Assembly: GCF_020567525.1 (NCBI RefSeq)
Contig: NZ_JAJCVI010000006.1
Coordinates: 271,484-335,483, forward strand
Direction: 5' to 3'
Length of the DNA: 64,000 nt
Source of the DNA: Halorubellus salinus
GTDB taxonomy: Archaea; Halobacteriota; Halobacteria; Halobacteriales; Natrialbaceae
The translations under genes were made by a program, and so were the position numbers. Position 1 is the stretch's first letter. The number at the start of each line of letters is the position of its first letter. Below the pieces are notes generated by a model. That model worked only from the letters and a program-made list of their open reading frames with translations, did not search any database and had not been told where the DNA came from. Below, in pieces: positions 16,604 to 25,096 of the stretch.

Positions 16604-18203
16604 ACTCCAGATATCCGAGGTCGCTGAGTCGCTGTGCGACCTCGGCGTCCTCGGTGGTGGCATGCTCGCTGGCGTCGTACTCGGGATAGCTCGTCGGTTC
16701 GGGCGCGTCGACGGCGGCGAGCGCGTCGCCGTCCATCACCTCGGCCGGCGCGAGATCGAGCGTCGCGAGGACGGTCGGCGCGACGTCGAAGAGGTGCGCG
16801 CCAGTGAGGTCGGCCGCCGCGTCGACGCCGTCGCCCGCGACTGCAATCGTCCCCTGGAGCTTGTGGTTCCACGGTTCCGGGTCGTCGAAACGCTCGCCGA
16901 GCAGCGCCGATAGCGAGTGCTCGAAGTCCGCGGGCACGCAGAGGACGTCCACCGCCTCCTCGGCGTACGGCCCGTGGATGTACGCCTCGCGCGGCACGAC
17001 CTCCTCGAACACCGGGTCGCCGTCCGGCGTCTCCGCGCTCGCAAGGAGCTCGATGACGTCGTCACGGACGCTCTCGTACTCGCTCTCCGGGACGACGCCG
17101 TCCGGGTCGCGGCCCGCGACGTTGAGGCGGACGCCGAGCTCGGACGGCGACCGCAGATACGCCGTCGACTCCGCGAAGTCCACGGCCTCCGACGCGGCGA
17201 ACACCGCACCAATCGGAACGTGCTTCCCCACGAACTCTGCGAGCCCGAAACGATCCAGGATGGCCTTCCCGCGCTGGTGCGTAAGTCCAACCTTCGCTGC
17301 ACCCGCGGCGAGTTGCTCCAAGAACGGGTGGTCGTCGGGCGCGTCGCCGTCGCCGGTCAGTTCCTCGTCCTTGATCTGGAACCACGACGGCACGCCCGCA
17401 CCGTCCCGCGTCGCCTCCACCACGTCGTGCTCGCGGAGGAACTGGTTCGCGCGGAACTCGTACCCGTCGTACTCGCCCATCCCGTGGTCGCTCGCCACCA
17501 CGACAGTGTCGGGGTCGCACGTCTCGAGGATGGCACCGACCTGCTCGTCGACTGCACGGTACACCTCGCGGACCTTCTCGAACTCGCCGGGATAGTCGTG
17601 GAAGACCGTGTCCGTCTTCTGGAACTGCACGAACCCGAACTCCGGATCGAAGCGCTCGCTCAGGTACCTGAACGCCTCACCGCGCATCCGGCACAGTTCG
17701 AGGTAATCCTGGAAGCGCTCCCCGGTCGTGTCCTCGCCGGTCTCGCGCTCGGCGTACACGCGGTAGTCCCCGAGTTCCTCGCGGACCTCCTCGAGCACGC
17801 CCTCCGGGTGACACGGCGGCGATTCCGCCGCGAGGTACCCGGGGATGACCGCACCGTCGACATCGGGCGGTGGACTCGTCACGGGTGCGTTCACGACGAC
17901 GCTCGTCAACCCGGCGTCGTCCGCGTACTCCCAGAGCGTCCGCTGGCGGACGTCGGTGGCGTTCACGATGTCCCAGTCGTAGCCGTCGAACCGCAGGAAG
18001 TCGAACGCGCCGTGCTTCCCGGGGTTCGCGCCCGTGTACAGCGACGGCCACGCACTCGCCGTCCACGGCGGCACCTGGCTCTCGAGGTCGCCGCTCGCGC
18101 CCTCCTCGAAGAGCGACTCGAGGTTCGGCACGTCCCCGTTGACGAACAACGGCTCGAGCACGGGCGCGCACGCCGCGTCCAGCCCCACCAGCAGCGTCTG
18201 CAT
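16602..18203 (-). CDS. Alkaline-phosphatase-superfamily phosphodiesterase (NPP-like)
   Basis: The 533-residue protein begins MQTLLVGLDAACAPVLEPL. Its nucleophile region is PPWTASAWPSLYTGANPGKHG, and the metal motif VVVASDHGMGEYDG and a late TGAHLFDVAPT with a metal-ligand His are visible. The C-terminus is RLSDLGYLE. The start at 18203 is supported by a TATA-like element 27 nt upstream; a longer frame to 18323 lacks a promoter and would overlap the divergent promoter region. The last repeat unit of the 50-bp array runs into its stop codon. Divergent from the GT4 gene at 18353. Function is by family; the substrate is unknown. Confidence 0.82.
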   Translation of the reverse strand: MQTLLVGLDAACAPVLEPLFVNGDVPNLESLFEEGASGDLESQVPPWTASAWPSLYTGANPGKHGAFDFLRFDGYDWDIVNATDVRQRTLWEYADDAGLTSVVVNAPVTSPPPDVDGAVIPGYLAAESPPCHPEGVLEEVREELGDYRVYAERETGEDTTGERFQDYLELCRMRGEAFRYLSERFDPEFGFVQFQKTDTVFHDYPGEFEKVREVYRAVDEQVGAILETCDPDTVVVASDHGMGEYDGYEFRANQFLREHDVVEATRDGAGVPSWFQIKDEELTGDGDAPDDHPFLEQLAAGAAKVGLTHQRGKAILDRFGLAEFVGKHVPIGAVFAASEAVDFAESTAYLRSPSELGVRLNVAGRDPDGVVPESEYESVRDDVIELLASAETPDGDPVFEEVVPREAYIHGPYAEEAVDVLCVPADFEHSLSALLGERFDDPEPWNHKLQGTIAVAGDGVDAAADLTGAHLFDVAPTVLATLDLAPAEVMDGDALAAVDAPEPTSYPEYDASEHATTEDAEVAQRLSDLGYLE

Positions 18204-18224
18204 GGTTCGCCCCAGTCGGCCGTG

Positions 18225-18235
18225 GGGTAAAGTCC
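18225..18235 (-). promoter_or_regulatory. TATA-like element of the NPP-like gene at 16602-18203
   Basis: The minus strand reads GGACTTTACCC, centred 27 nt upstream of the ATG at 18203. Confidence 0.45.
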
Positions 18236-18322
18236 CTTCTCTCTTCGCGAGTCCATCGTCCGCAGTCACCGCTGTCGGCCGTGAACTGATCAACCGGCGA
18301 CCGCGAGGCGGAGACGGCGCCA

Positions 18323-18328
18323 TTTAAG
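18323..18328 (+). promoter_or_regulatory. TATA box of the GT4 gene at 18353
   Basis: CATTTAAGCG has its centre 27 nt before the ATG at 18353, a clear leaderless promoter. Confidence 0.6.
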
Positions 18329-18352
18329 CGTCCGTGGCGTCCGCGTGAGGGT

Positions 18353-19387
18353 ATGAATCTGGAGTCCGTCGACGTCGCGATGCTCCACCAGGACCCCCAC
18401 CCTGCACATCGCGGGTTCGCGGAGGCGGTCGGTGCCGACCTCGTGGACTATCACGCGAGGCCGGTCGGGCCGCTCTCGGAGAGCGTCGTCGCTGACGTCG
18501 TGAACGGCCTCACGTACCCGGACTACGACGTCTACATCGTGGAGGGGTCGCGGCCGCTGTACGCCGCGCTCGTGCGCCGGTTCACGCGTGGTGGCACGGT
18601 CGTGTACCTGTGCGCGGACCACGGCCTGTACGCGCTCGGCGAGGGGGACTTCGAGGGCGACTCGCTCCTGAAGTCCCTCATCGGTCGGTTCGGGACGCCG
18701 GTCGTGCGCGCGATGGGGCGTCGCGGCATCGACGGCGTGATCGCGGTGAGCGAGTTCGCCGCCGAGTTCACGCGCCCCGTCGTCGGCCCGGAGACGCCCA
18801 TCGAGATAGCGCATCCGTTCGTGCAACCCGACGCGTACGACGCGCTCGGCGACGTCGACCCGGACCTCGCGTCGAACGTCGCGGTGACGGTCGCACGACC
18901 GTGGCACTACAAGGGCGTCGATTTGCTCGTCGACGCGTGGCCGCGTGTCCGCGAGGCGATTCCGGACGCCGAACTGCACGTCGTCGGCGGCGGCCACCCC
19001 GAGGAGTACGGCGACACTCCGGGGGTGACCGTCCGTGGGTACGTCGAGGACCTCGCGGACGCCTTCCGGCCGGCGTCGTTGTTCGTCCAGCCGTCGCGGA
19101 TGGACACGTTCCCCGTGAGCACGCTCGAAGCGATGCGAGCGGGCGTGCCACCGCTCGTCACGACGGGTGCCGGGACGCGCTCCGAAGCCCGCGAGATAGA
19201 CGACTCGCTGGTCGTGGACCCGACGCCGGACGCGCTCGCGGCGGGCGTCGTCGACTACTTCGAGCGCGACGTCGCGGACCGCGAGCGCCTCGCCGCCGTC
19301 GCTCGCGACCGCGGCGCGCGCTTCGACGCGGACTCGCGGACGGCGGCGTTCCGCGACGCGTTCGAACGCGTGCTCGCCGACCTGTAG
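18353..19387 (+). CDS. Glycosyltransferase family 4 (GT-B fold)
   Basis: The 344-residue protein has a GT-B layout. The N-terminal domain includes VVYLCADHGLY and VIAVSEFAAEF. The C-terminal donor-binding domain has HYKGVDLLVDAWPRV, HVVGGGHPEEYG and the family motif FVQPSRMDTFPVSTLEAMRAG, with the Glu that contacts the nucleotide sugar. It presumably adds a sugar to a lipid-linked glycan on the cytoplasmic face. It is divergent from an NPP-like gene and followed on the same strand by another AlkP gene. Donor and acceptor cannot be read from sequence. Confidence 0.85.
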   Translation: MNLESVDVAMLHQDPHPAHRGFAEAVGADLVDYHARPVGPLSESVVADVVNGLTYPDYDVYIVEGSRPLYAALVRRFTRGGTVVYLCADHGLYALGEGDFEGDSLLKSLIGRFGTPVVRAMGRRGIDGVIAVSEFAAEFTRPVVGPETPIEIAHPFVQPDAYDALGDVDPDLASNVAVTVARPWHYKGVDLLVDAWPRVREAIPDAELHVVGGGHPEEYGDTPGVTVRGYVEDLADAFRPASLFVQPSRMDTFPVSTLEAMRAGVPPLVTTGAGTRSEAREIDDSLVVDPTPDALAAGVVDYFERDVADRERLAAVARDRGARFDADSRTAAFRDAFERVLADL

Positions 19388-19459
19388 CCCGGCCTGCACC
19401 GCCCTCGACCCCCAGGGGTCGTCCGGGGCGTCGGCTCACGCGTCGAATCTCTCGAAGCG

Positions 19460-19465
19460 TTTTAA
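19460..19465 (+). promoter_or_regulatory. TATA box of the NPP-like gene at 19491
   Basis: GCGTTTTAACCC has its centre about 28 nt before the ATG at 19491. The space between it and the start is filled by a perfect inverted repeat. Confidence 0.55.
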
Positions 19466-19470
19466 CCCGT

Positions 19471-19488
19471 CCCCGGCGAAAGCCGGGG
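19471..19488. promoter_or_regulatory. Perfect inverted repeat between TATA box and start codon
   Basis: CCCCGGC-GAAA-GCCGGGG is a 7-bp perfect stem with a GNRA (GAAA) loop and ends 2 nt before the ATG. If the transcript is leaderless it is a DNA operator over the transcription start. If a short leader exists it would be an RNA hairpin blocking the initiation region. Confidence 0.6.
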
Positions 19489-19490
19489 CA

Positions 19491-21053
19491 ATGACCGTCT
19501 ACGTCGTCGGCCTCGACGGAGCCGACTGGTCGCTGCTGCGTCCGTGGGCGAACGCGGGCGACCTCCCTGCGTTCGCGCGCATCCTCGACGAGGGCGTCGA
19601 TGGCGACCTCCAGAGCACGCTCCCGCCCGTGACGTTCCCCGCGTGGAAGTGCTACTCGACCGGGAAGACGCCCGGGAAGCTCGGGGTCTACGAGTGGTAC
19701 GCGTACGACCGCGACGAGGGGTCGCTGTCGGCGAACGACGCGAGCGACTTCACGAGCCGCGAGTACTGGGAGGTGCTCGCGGACCACGGTATCGACGCGG
19801 GCGTGGTGAACATGCCGACGACGCATCCGGCGAACGCCCGCGAGATGGACGGCGTCGACGTCGTCGCCGGCAGTCCCGCGAACGAACGCAAGACGCTCAC
19901 GAACCCCGAGTCGCTCAAGCCCGAGTTACTCGACGCTGTCCCCGACTACCGCGTGAAGCCCGACCTCGTCCTGAACGAGGCGACGCCGGAGGAGCTCGTC
20001 GCCGAAGGCAAGACGCTGTTCGACCAGCGGTTCGACGCCGCAGAGTTCCTCGCCGACGAGCGCGACCGCGACCTCGTCCACACGACGTTGTTCTTCACGG
20101 ACACCCTCCAGCATCGCCTCTGGGACCGCCCCGAGCACCTCAAAGAGGCCTACCAGCGAATCGACGAGCGCCTCGGCGAGCTCCTGGAGCGCGACGACGC
20201 CGACGCCGTCTTCCTGATGAGCGACCACGGGTTCACGGCGATCGACGAGATATTCCTCCCGAACCAGTGGCTCGCCGAGCGCGGCGACCTGGCGTTCGCG
20301 GACGACGGGACGCGCACGCTCCTGTCGACGATGGGGTTCACCGAGGAGCGCCTGAAGCGCGTCGTCGACCGACTCGGGCTCGTCAGTCTCGCCCAGCGCC
20401 TCGTCCCGAAGTCCGTGCAGGGGTTGTTCCCGAGCGAGAGCGGGCGCGTCGCCATCCAGGACGCCGCCATCGACTGGACGGCGACCAAAGCCATCTCGCT
20501 CGGCCGCGGGCCAGTGTACGTGAATCACGCGGCGTTCGCGGACGCCGACGACCCCGCGGCGGCCGCCGAGCGCTACCGGGAGGCCCTCGCCGACGACATC
20601 CGCGACCTGGAGACGCCCGAGGGAATCCCGGTGGCGAGCGCGGTCCACGACCCCGCGGACGTCTACACGGGCGCTCGCGAACGCGGCCCCGACCTCGTCG
20701 TCGAGTACACGGTCGGCGTCGACGCACCCGAATCCATCGGCGGTGCGGTGTTCGGCGAGCAGACCGAGTGGCTCGCCACGCACCGTCGGAGCGGTATCTT
20801 CGCGGGCGTCGGCGACGACGTCGCCGCGGGCACCGCCGACCTCGACCTGTACGACCTCGCGCCCACGATCCTGCACTACCTCGACGTTCCCGTCCCCGAG
20901 GACGTCGACGGCGACGTCCGCCGGGACGTCCTCGCGGGCGACGCCACCGACCGCGACGTCGAGACGGGGCCGCCGTCGGCCATCGGCGCCAGCGACCGCG
21001 GCGCCGGCGAGGAGGTCGAGGAGACGCTCAGGGAACTGGGGTACCTGGAATGA
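19491..21053 (+). CDS. Alkaline-phosphatase-superfamily phosphodiesterase (NPP-like)
   Basis: The 520-residue protein starts MTVYVVGLDGADWSLLRP. The presumed Thr nucleophile is in VTFPAWKCYSTGKTPGKLG and the metal motif is VFLMSDHGFTAIDEI, the same architecture as the three minus-strand NPP-like proteins. The C-terminus is TLRELGYLE. Its stop overlaps the ATG of the sulfatase-like gene (ATGA), so the two AlkP enzymes are made together. A TATA box and an operator-like palindrome precede it. Likely cytoplasmic, with no signal peptide. Substrate unknown. Confidence 0.83.
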   Translation: MTVYVVGLDGADWSLLRPWANAGDLPAFARILDEGVDGDLQSTLPPVTFPAWKCYSTGKTPGKLGVYEWYAYDRDEGSLSANDASDFTSREYWEVLADHGIDAGVVNMPTTHPANAREMDGVDVVAGSPANERKTLTNPESLKPELLDAVPDYRVKPDLVLNEATPEELVAEGKTLFDQRFDAAEFLADERDRDLVHTTLFFTDTLQHRLWDRPEHLKEAYQRIDERLGELLERDDADAVFLMSDHGFTAIDEIFLPNQWLAERGDLAFADDGTRTLLSTMGFTEERLKRVVDRLGLVSLAQRLVPKSVQGLFPSESGRVAIQDAAIDWTATKAISLGRGPVYVNHAAFADADDPAAAAERYREALADDIRDLETPEGIPVASAVHDPADVYTGARERGPDLVVEYTVGVDAPESIGGAVFGEQTEWLATHRRSGIFAGVGDDVAAGTADLDLYDLAPTILHYLDVPVPEDVDGDVRRDVLAGDATDRDVETGPPSAIGASDRGAGEEVEETLRELGYLE

Positions 21054-22402
21054 ACCCGTTCCGGTGGTTCCCACGACTGAACAGCAAGTGGGTCGACTTC
21101 AAGCATCGAGTGAACCACTGGAGGCAACGCCAGACCAGGTCGTTCGATCGCGTGGTGAACGTCGACCGCCCGCGGAACGTGCTCGTCGTCGTCGTGGACT
21201 CGCTTCGCGCGGACCACGTCTCCGGGTTCGGGTACGACCGCGAGACGACGCCGACGCTCGACGCGTTCGCCGACGAAGCGCGGGCGTTCTCGAACGCGAA
21301 GGCGCCCGCCTCGTGGACGTTCCCGTCGATCGCCTCCTTGCACTCGGGGCGTTATCCGCACGAGCACGGTGGGCGCATGATCGAGGACCCCCGGAACCTC
21401 TCCGCCGAGCAGTTCCCCACGAAACCCCTCGTCGACGTCCCGATGCTCCCCGACCTCCTCGAAGCCGCGGGCTACGACACGGCGATGTTCACCGCGATTC
21501 CGATGGCGGAGAAGGCGGTCGGCGACCGGTTCCAGACGATCTCTGCGACGTACACGGACGCCCAAGAGCGCGTCGCCGCCACTCGCGACTGGATCTCGGA
21601 CCGCGATCGCTGGTTCTGTCATCTCCAACTCGGCGACCCGCACGCTCCGCTCGACGTCCCGGACGAGCACCGCGAGACGTTCGACGTCCCGGACCTCGAC
21701 GACCTCGAGGATTGGCGGTTCCGCGAAACGACCGACGGTGCCGGGTTCGAAGCGTATCGAGACGGTCGCGTTCGTGCATACGACGCCGCCGTCAGGGGCG
21801 TCGATGACGCGCTCGCTCCGCTCCTGGAGGGGCTCGACGACGACACCGTCGTCGTGGTCTGCGGGGACCACGGTGAGGCGTTCTGGGAGCACGTCGACCT
21901 AGAGCGTACACTGAACGACGACCCGCGGGGGTACTACGGGACCGACCACGGCCACAGCGTCCTCGAGGACGTTGCGCGTGTCCCGCTCTGGGTCCGTGCG
22001 CCGGACCTCGACGTGGGACGCGACGACGCGCCACTCTCACTGACCGCCGTCGTTCCGCTCCTCCTCGACGCACTCGACGCATCGGTCGGTGACGGAGCGA
22101 TCGCACCGGCGTCCCTCGATGCGGTCCGCGCGGACCACGTGCCCCTGTGCGAGGAGACCGCGTACGGCTACAACCAGCGCGCGGTGTGGCTCGACGACCA
22201 CAAGCTCGTCGCGGTGCCCGCGACCGGGACGCGCCTCGCGTTCGACGTCGCCGACGGCAGCGAGGGCGAGCCGGTCGACGACCTCCCCGACGACCTCGTC
22301 GACGCGCTCGAGGGATACGGCGACGGCGTCGAGGGCGAGGCCGCCATCGACGTCGACGACGAGACCCGCGACCGGCTCGAGGAACTCGGGTATCTGGAAT
22401 AG
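21050..22402 (+). CDS. Sulfatase-family (AlkP superfamily) hydrolase or transferase
   Basis: The 450-residue protein starts at the ATG overlapping the preceding stop; a much longer upstream frame is the shadow of the NPP-like gene. It has the sulfatase opening VLVVVVDSLRADHVSGFGYDRETTPTLD, the active-site region ASWTFPSIASLHSGRYPHEHG and the metal motif VVVCGDHGEAFWEH with a later GTDHGHS. The nucleophile position appears to be Thr rather than the Cys/Ser that becomes formylglycine, so phosphate-ester or phospho-transfer chemistry is as likely as sulfate hydrolysis. A basic N-terminal extension of about 40 residues precedes the domain. The C-terminus is RLEELGYLE. Confidence 0.82.
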   Translation: MNPFRWFPRLNSKWVDFKHRVNHWRQRQTRSFDRVVNVDRPRNVLVVVVDSLRADHVSGFGYDRETTPTLDAFADEARAFSNAKAPASWTFPSIASLHSGRYPHEHGGRMIEDPRNLSAEQFPTKPLVDVPMLPDLLEAAGYDTAMFTAIPMAEKAVGDRFQTISATYTDAQERVAATRDWISDRDRWFCHLQLGDPHAPLDVPDEHRETFDVPDLDDLEDWRFRETTDGAGFEAYRDGRVRAYDAAVRGVDDALAPLLEGLDDDTVVVVCGDHGEAFWEHVDLERTLNDDPRGYYGTDHGHSVLEDVARVPLWVRAPDLDVGRDDAPLSLTAVVPLLLDALDASVGDGAIAPASLDAVRADHVPLCEETAYGYNQRAVWLDDHKLVAVPATGTRLAFDVADGSEGEPVDDLPDDLVDALEGYGDGVEGEAAIDVDDETRDRLEELGYLE

Positions 22403-22446
22403 TCAGGCCTGGGCCCCATGGCGCGCAGGATCGATGGCTCCTGGCG

Positions 22447-23820
22447 TTACTCCAGATAGCCGAGGTCCTCGAGGTGCTCGGTGACCATCTCGTCGTCCTC
22501 GCTCACGCCACTTCGTTCGCCAGCACGCATGCGCTGCATCCGCGCCTGGTGGTCGTCGAGCGCCGCGGCGAGTTCGTCGTACTCGGGGGCGTCCGTCCGG
22601 TCGTCCTCGGGGCGTTCGGCGGGCGTCGCGGTGACGTCGAAGCAGAACTCGCCGTCGTCGGCGTGCCGCAACAGCTTCCAGCCGTCGGCGCGGCGCGCAC
22701 AGCAGCGGCCGTAGTCGACGTCGCGGCCGACGTCGCCGAACGCCCACTCGCGAGCGTCGACGTCGCCCCGGTGGAGGTCGAGCGCGCTCGCGCCCTCCCA
22801 GTCGTCGGGGGCGTCGAGGTCGACGGCGTCCGCGATCGTCGGCGCGGTGTCGACGAGGCGGATCTGGCCGTCGACGGTCGCCGCGTCCAGGTCGGGGTGG
22901 TGGACGACGAAGGGGACGCGGACGACGCCCTCCCAGAACTCGGGCGGGTGCCCAGCGTGGTCGTGCTCGCCGACGAGTTCGCCGTGGTCCGCGGTGAACA
23001 CGACGATGGTGTCGCCGAGGACGCCGCGGTCTGCGAGCGCGTCGAGGAACCCGCGGAACTGGTCGTCGACGTACTTGCACTCGGCGTCGTAGAGCCCGCG
23101 GATGACGTCCCACTCGTCGTCGGTGACCTCCTCGGGGTGATGCGTGCCCTTCCGAGAGAGGGCACGACACTCGGCGACGCTCCGGGGTTCGTCGAGGAAC
23201 TCGCGCTGGTAGTCGGCGGGCGCCTCGTAGGGGTGGTGGGCGTCCATGTAGTGCAGCCACGTGAACCAGTCGTCGTCCGCGTCCTGCGCGTCGACGAACT
23301 CGAGCGCGCGCTCGTTCAGCGAGTCCGCGCGTTCGTGCTCGAAGTCTCGACCGCCCGTGGTCGCGAACAGCGCGTCGACGCGGTTGTAGACGCGTTCGAT
23401 GGTCCGGAAGACGACGCCGTCCTTGTCGAGGTTCGACTGCACGAACTGCTTGAACTCGTTGACGTTCGCGCCGTCACTGCTCGCGTCGTGCATCGCGTCG
23501 AACCCGCGGTCGTAGTGGTACGCGCCGCTCGCGAACTGGTTGTCGGTGTAGCCCGCGGTCGCGTACCCGGCGTCCGAGAGGACCTCCGCGAGCGTCCGGA
23601 TGGGACCGCCGGCGTCGGCGGGCGGGATGCCGAGGCCGTCGACGCTCGCGAAGTACCGGCTCGCGTGGATGGCGGGGAACGACGCGGGCGTGGACGGCCC
23701 GTTCGCGACGCACTCCGTGAACTCGACGGCGTCGTCCGCGAACGCGCGTGTCTCCGGCATCACCCTCGGCGCGATGCGGTCGACGCGCAGCGAGTCGACG
23801 GTGACGAGGGCGACGTTCAT
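22447..23820 (-). CDS. Sulfatase-family (AlkP superfamily) hydrolase
   Basis: The 457-residue protein opens MNVALVTVDSLRVDRIAP. It has a Thr-type active-site segment GPSTPASFPAIHASRYF and the motifs HYMDAHHPYEAP and FTADHGELVGEHDHAGHPPEFWE, the classical sulfatase metal and substrate motifs. Like its neighbours it has Thr where formylglycine sulfatases have Cys or Ser. The C-terminus is HLEDLGYLE. A TATA box lies 27 nt upstream of the ATG. It is convergent with the sulfatase-like gene at 21050-22402. Role in glycan modification is inferred from the island. Confidence 0.82.
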   Translation of the reverse strand: MNVALVTVDSLRVDRIAPRVMPETRAFADDAVEFTECVANGPSTPASFPAIHASRYFASVDGLGIPPADAGGPIRTLAEVLSDAGYATAGYTDNQFASGAYHYDRGFDAMHDASSDGANVNEFKQFVQSNLDKDGVVFRTIERVYNRVDALFATTGGRDFEHERADSLNERALEFVDAQDADDDWFTWLHYMDAHHPYEAPADYQREFLDEPRSVAECRALSRKGTHHPEEVTDDEWDVIRGLYDAECKYVDDQFRGFLDALADRGVLGDTIVVFTADHGELVGEHDHAGHPPEFWEGVVRVPFVVHHPDLDAATVDGQIRLVDTAPTIADAVDLDAPDDWEGASALDLHRGDVDAREWAFGDVGRDVDYGRCCARRADGWKLLRHADDGEFCFDVTATPAERPEDDRTDAPEYDELAAALDDHQARMQRMRAGERSGVSEDDEMVTEHLEDLGYLE

Positions 23821-23842
23821 ACCGGGGAGATGCCGGGCATCG

Positions 23843-23850
23843 CTTAAAAA
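23843..23850 (-). promoter_or_regulatory. TATA box of the sulfatase-like gene at 22447-23820
   Basis: The minus strand reads TTTTTTAAGCG, centred about 27 nt before the ATG at 23820. Confidence 0.6.
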
Positions 23851-23902
23851 ATGACGCTTCCCGCGGGGTGCCCTCGGTGCGGGCGAGCGCCGCCGCTTGC
23901 GT

Positions 23903-23945
23903 TCGCTGGCAGGTCAGATCCCGTACGCCCTCGCTGGCAGGTCAG
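23903..23945. repeat. Direct repeat at the 3' end of the GT4 gene
   Basis: TCGCTGGCAGGTCAG occurs at 23903-23917 and again at 23931-23945, a 28-bp period. The second copy contains the TGA stop of the minus-strand glycosyltransferase gene. Thus, as with the 50-bp array, the duplicated unit includes a gene end. Confidence 0.8.
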
Positions 23946-25096
23946 GCTTCGTCCGCGGCGACGATGCGCGCGACGGCCTCGCGGGCGTGCTCGCGGAAGG
24001 CGTCGTGAGACCAGTCCGCGGCCGTCTGCTGGATGCGGTCGGGGTCCCACTCGGCGTCGAGGATTCGCTCGACGCCCTGGCGGACGCCGTCCTCGCTGAC
24101 GGGGACGACGACGCCGTCCTCGCCGTCGGTGACGTGATTGTCGAGGTTCGGTTCGTCGGGGACGACGACGGGTTTGCCGGCGCTCTGGAACTCCTTCGGG
24201 GTCATCCCGCAGTGCTCCTCGCGAGCGAACGCGATACCGCCCGTCGATTCGGCGACGAGGTCGGCGAGCGCGTCGTCGGAGAGGCGTTCGTGGACCTCGA
24301 CGTTCCGCCGGCGCGCGACCTGCTTGCGGAGGGGCCCGTCGCCGACGAGCACGAGTCGCGCGTCGAGGTCGCGGAAGGCGCGAGCGACGACGTCGGTGCG
24401 CTTCATGTCGTTCAGTCGGCCGATCATCACGAAGTACGGGTCGTCGGCGTCGGCTGGCGCGTGCTCGAACCGGTCCACGTCGATTGGCGGGTTCACTACG
24501 GGGACCTCGCTGCGGTCCCGGAGGTAGTGCTTGTGGACGCGCTCGCGGGTGAACGCGCTGTTCGCGAGCATTCCCGTGCAGTAGTCCGCGAAGTGCCGGT
24601 CGAGGACGGTGACGAGCGTCGTCGTCGCCCAGTCGACGACGCCGTCGGTCGGGCGCGCGTAGAACCGCGGTGGCGGGACGTGACAGTAGTGGACGTGATG
24701 CTGGTCGTGGGCCGGCACCCACCACTTCGCGGCGGTCCCGCTGGAGATGACGACGTCCTCCTCGAAGTCGAGGCCGCGGAACCCGGCGGCGCGCAGGAGT
24801 TCCGACGCCGGTCGCACGGTGTCGTTGAGGAATACCTTCGAGGAGAGGCCGTCGTGGAAGCGTTCCTGGAACGGGAACGCGACGTCGTACTCGCTCCAGA
24901 ACTCGCGGTCGGGCGTGTGCCCGACGGTGAGCGGGGCGTCGAACGCGTCCGCGAGCGCCTTCGCGACGCGTGCCGCGCCGCCGGGATGGATCCACGAGCC
25001 CTCGTGGACGATTCGCACGGAGCGGTCGGCGAGGACCTCGTCGACGTCAACGTCGGCGTCGGGGAGCGCGGGCGCCTCGGTGTCGCGGTCGGTCAT
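23942..25096 (-). CDS. Glycosyltransferase family 4 (GT-B fold)
   Basis: The 384-residue protein has the GT4 opening motif HEGSWIHPGGAARVAKALADAF (UDP-sugar-type Gly loop) and the donor-domain elements YFVMIGRLNDMKRTDVVARAF, RLVLVGDGPLRKQV and FAREEHCGMTPKEFQSAGKPVV. It belongs to the group of mannosyl- or glucosyl-type retaining transferases. Its ATG overlaps the stop of the upstream sulfatase-like gene (ATGA). The pair suggests the sulfatase-like enzyme modifies the sugar this transferase adds, but that is inference. Confidence 0.86.
   Translation of the reverse strand: MTDRDTEAPALPDADVDVDEVLADRSVRIVHEGSWIHPGGAARVAKALADAFDAPLTVGHTPDREFWSEYDVAFPFQERFHDGLSSKVFLNDTVRPASELLRAAGFRGLDFEEDVVISSGTAAKWWVPAHDQHHVHYCHVPPPRFYARPTDGVVDWATTTLVTVLDRHFADYCTGMLANSAFTRERVHKHYLRDRSEVPVVNPPIDVDRFEHAPADADDPYFVMIGRLNDMKRTDVVARAFRDLDARLVLVGDGPLRKQVARRRNVEVHERLSDDALADLVAESTGGIAFAREEHCGMTPKEFQSAGKPVVVPDEPNLDNHVTDGEDGVVVPVSEDGVRQGVERILDAEWDPDRIQQTAADWSHDAFREHAREAVARIVAADEA

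Noticed and set aside
16214..16872. Several open frames across the 50-bp array with repeated peptide units
   Set aside because: They are translations of the tandem repeat in rotating frames; the real coding start downstream is at 16208.
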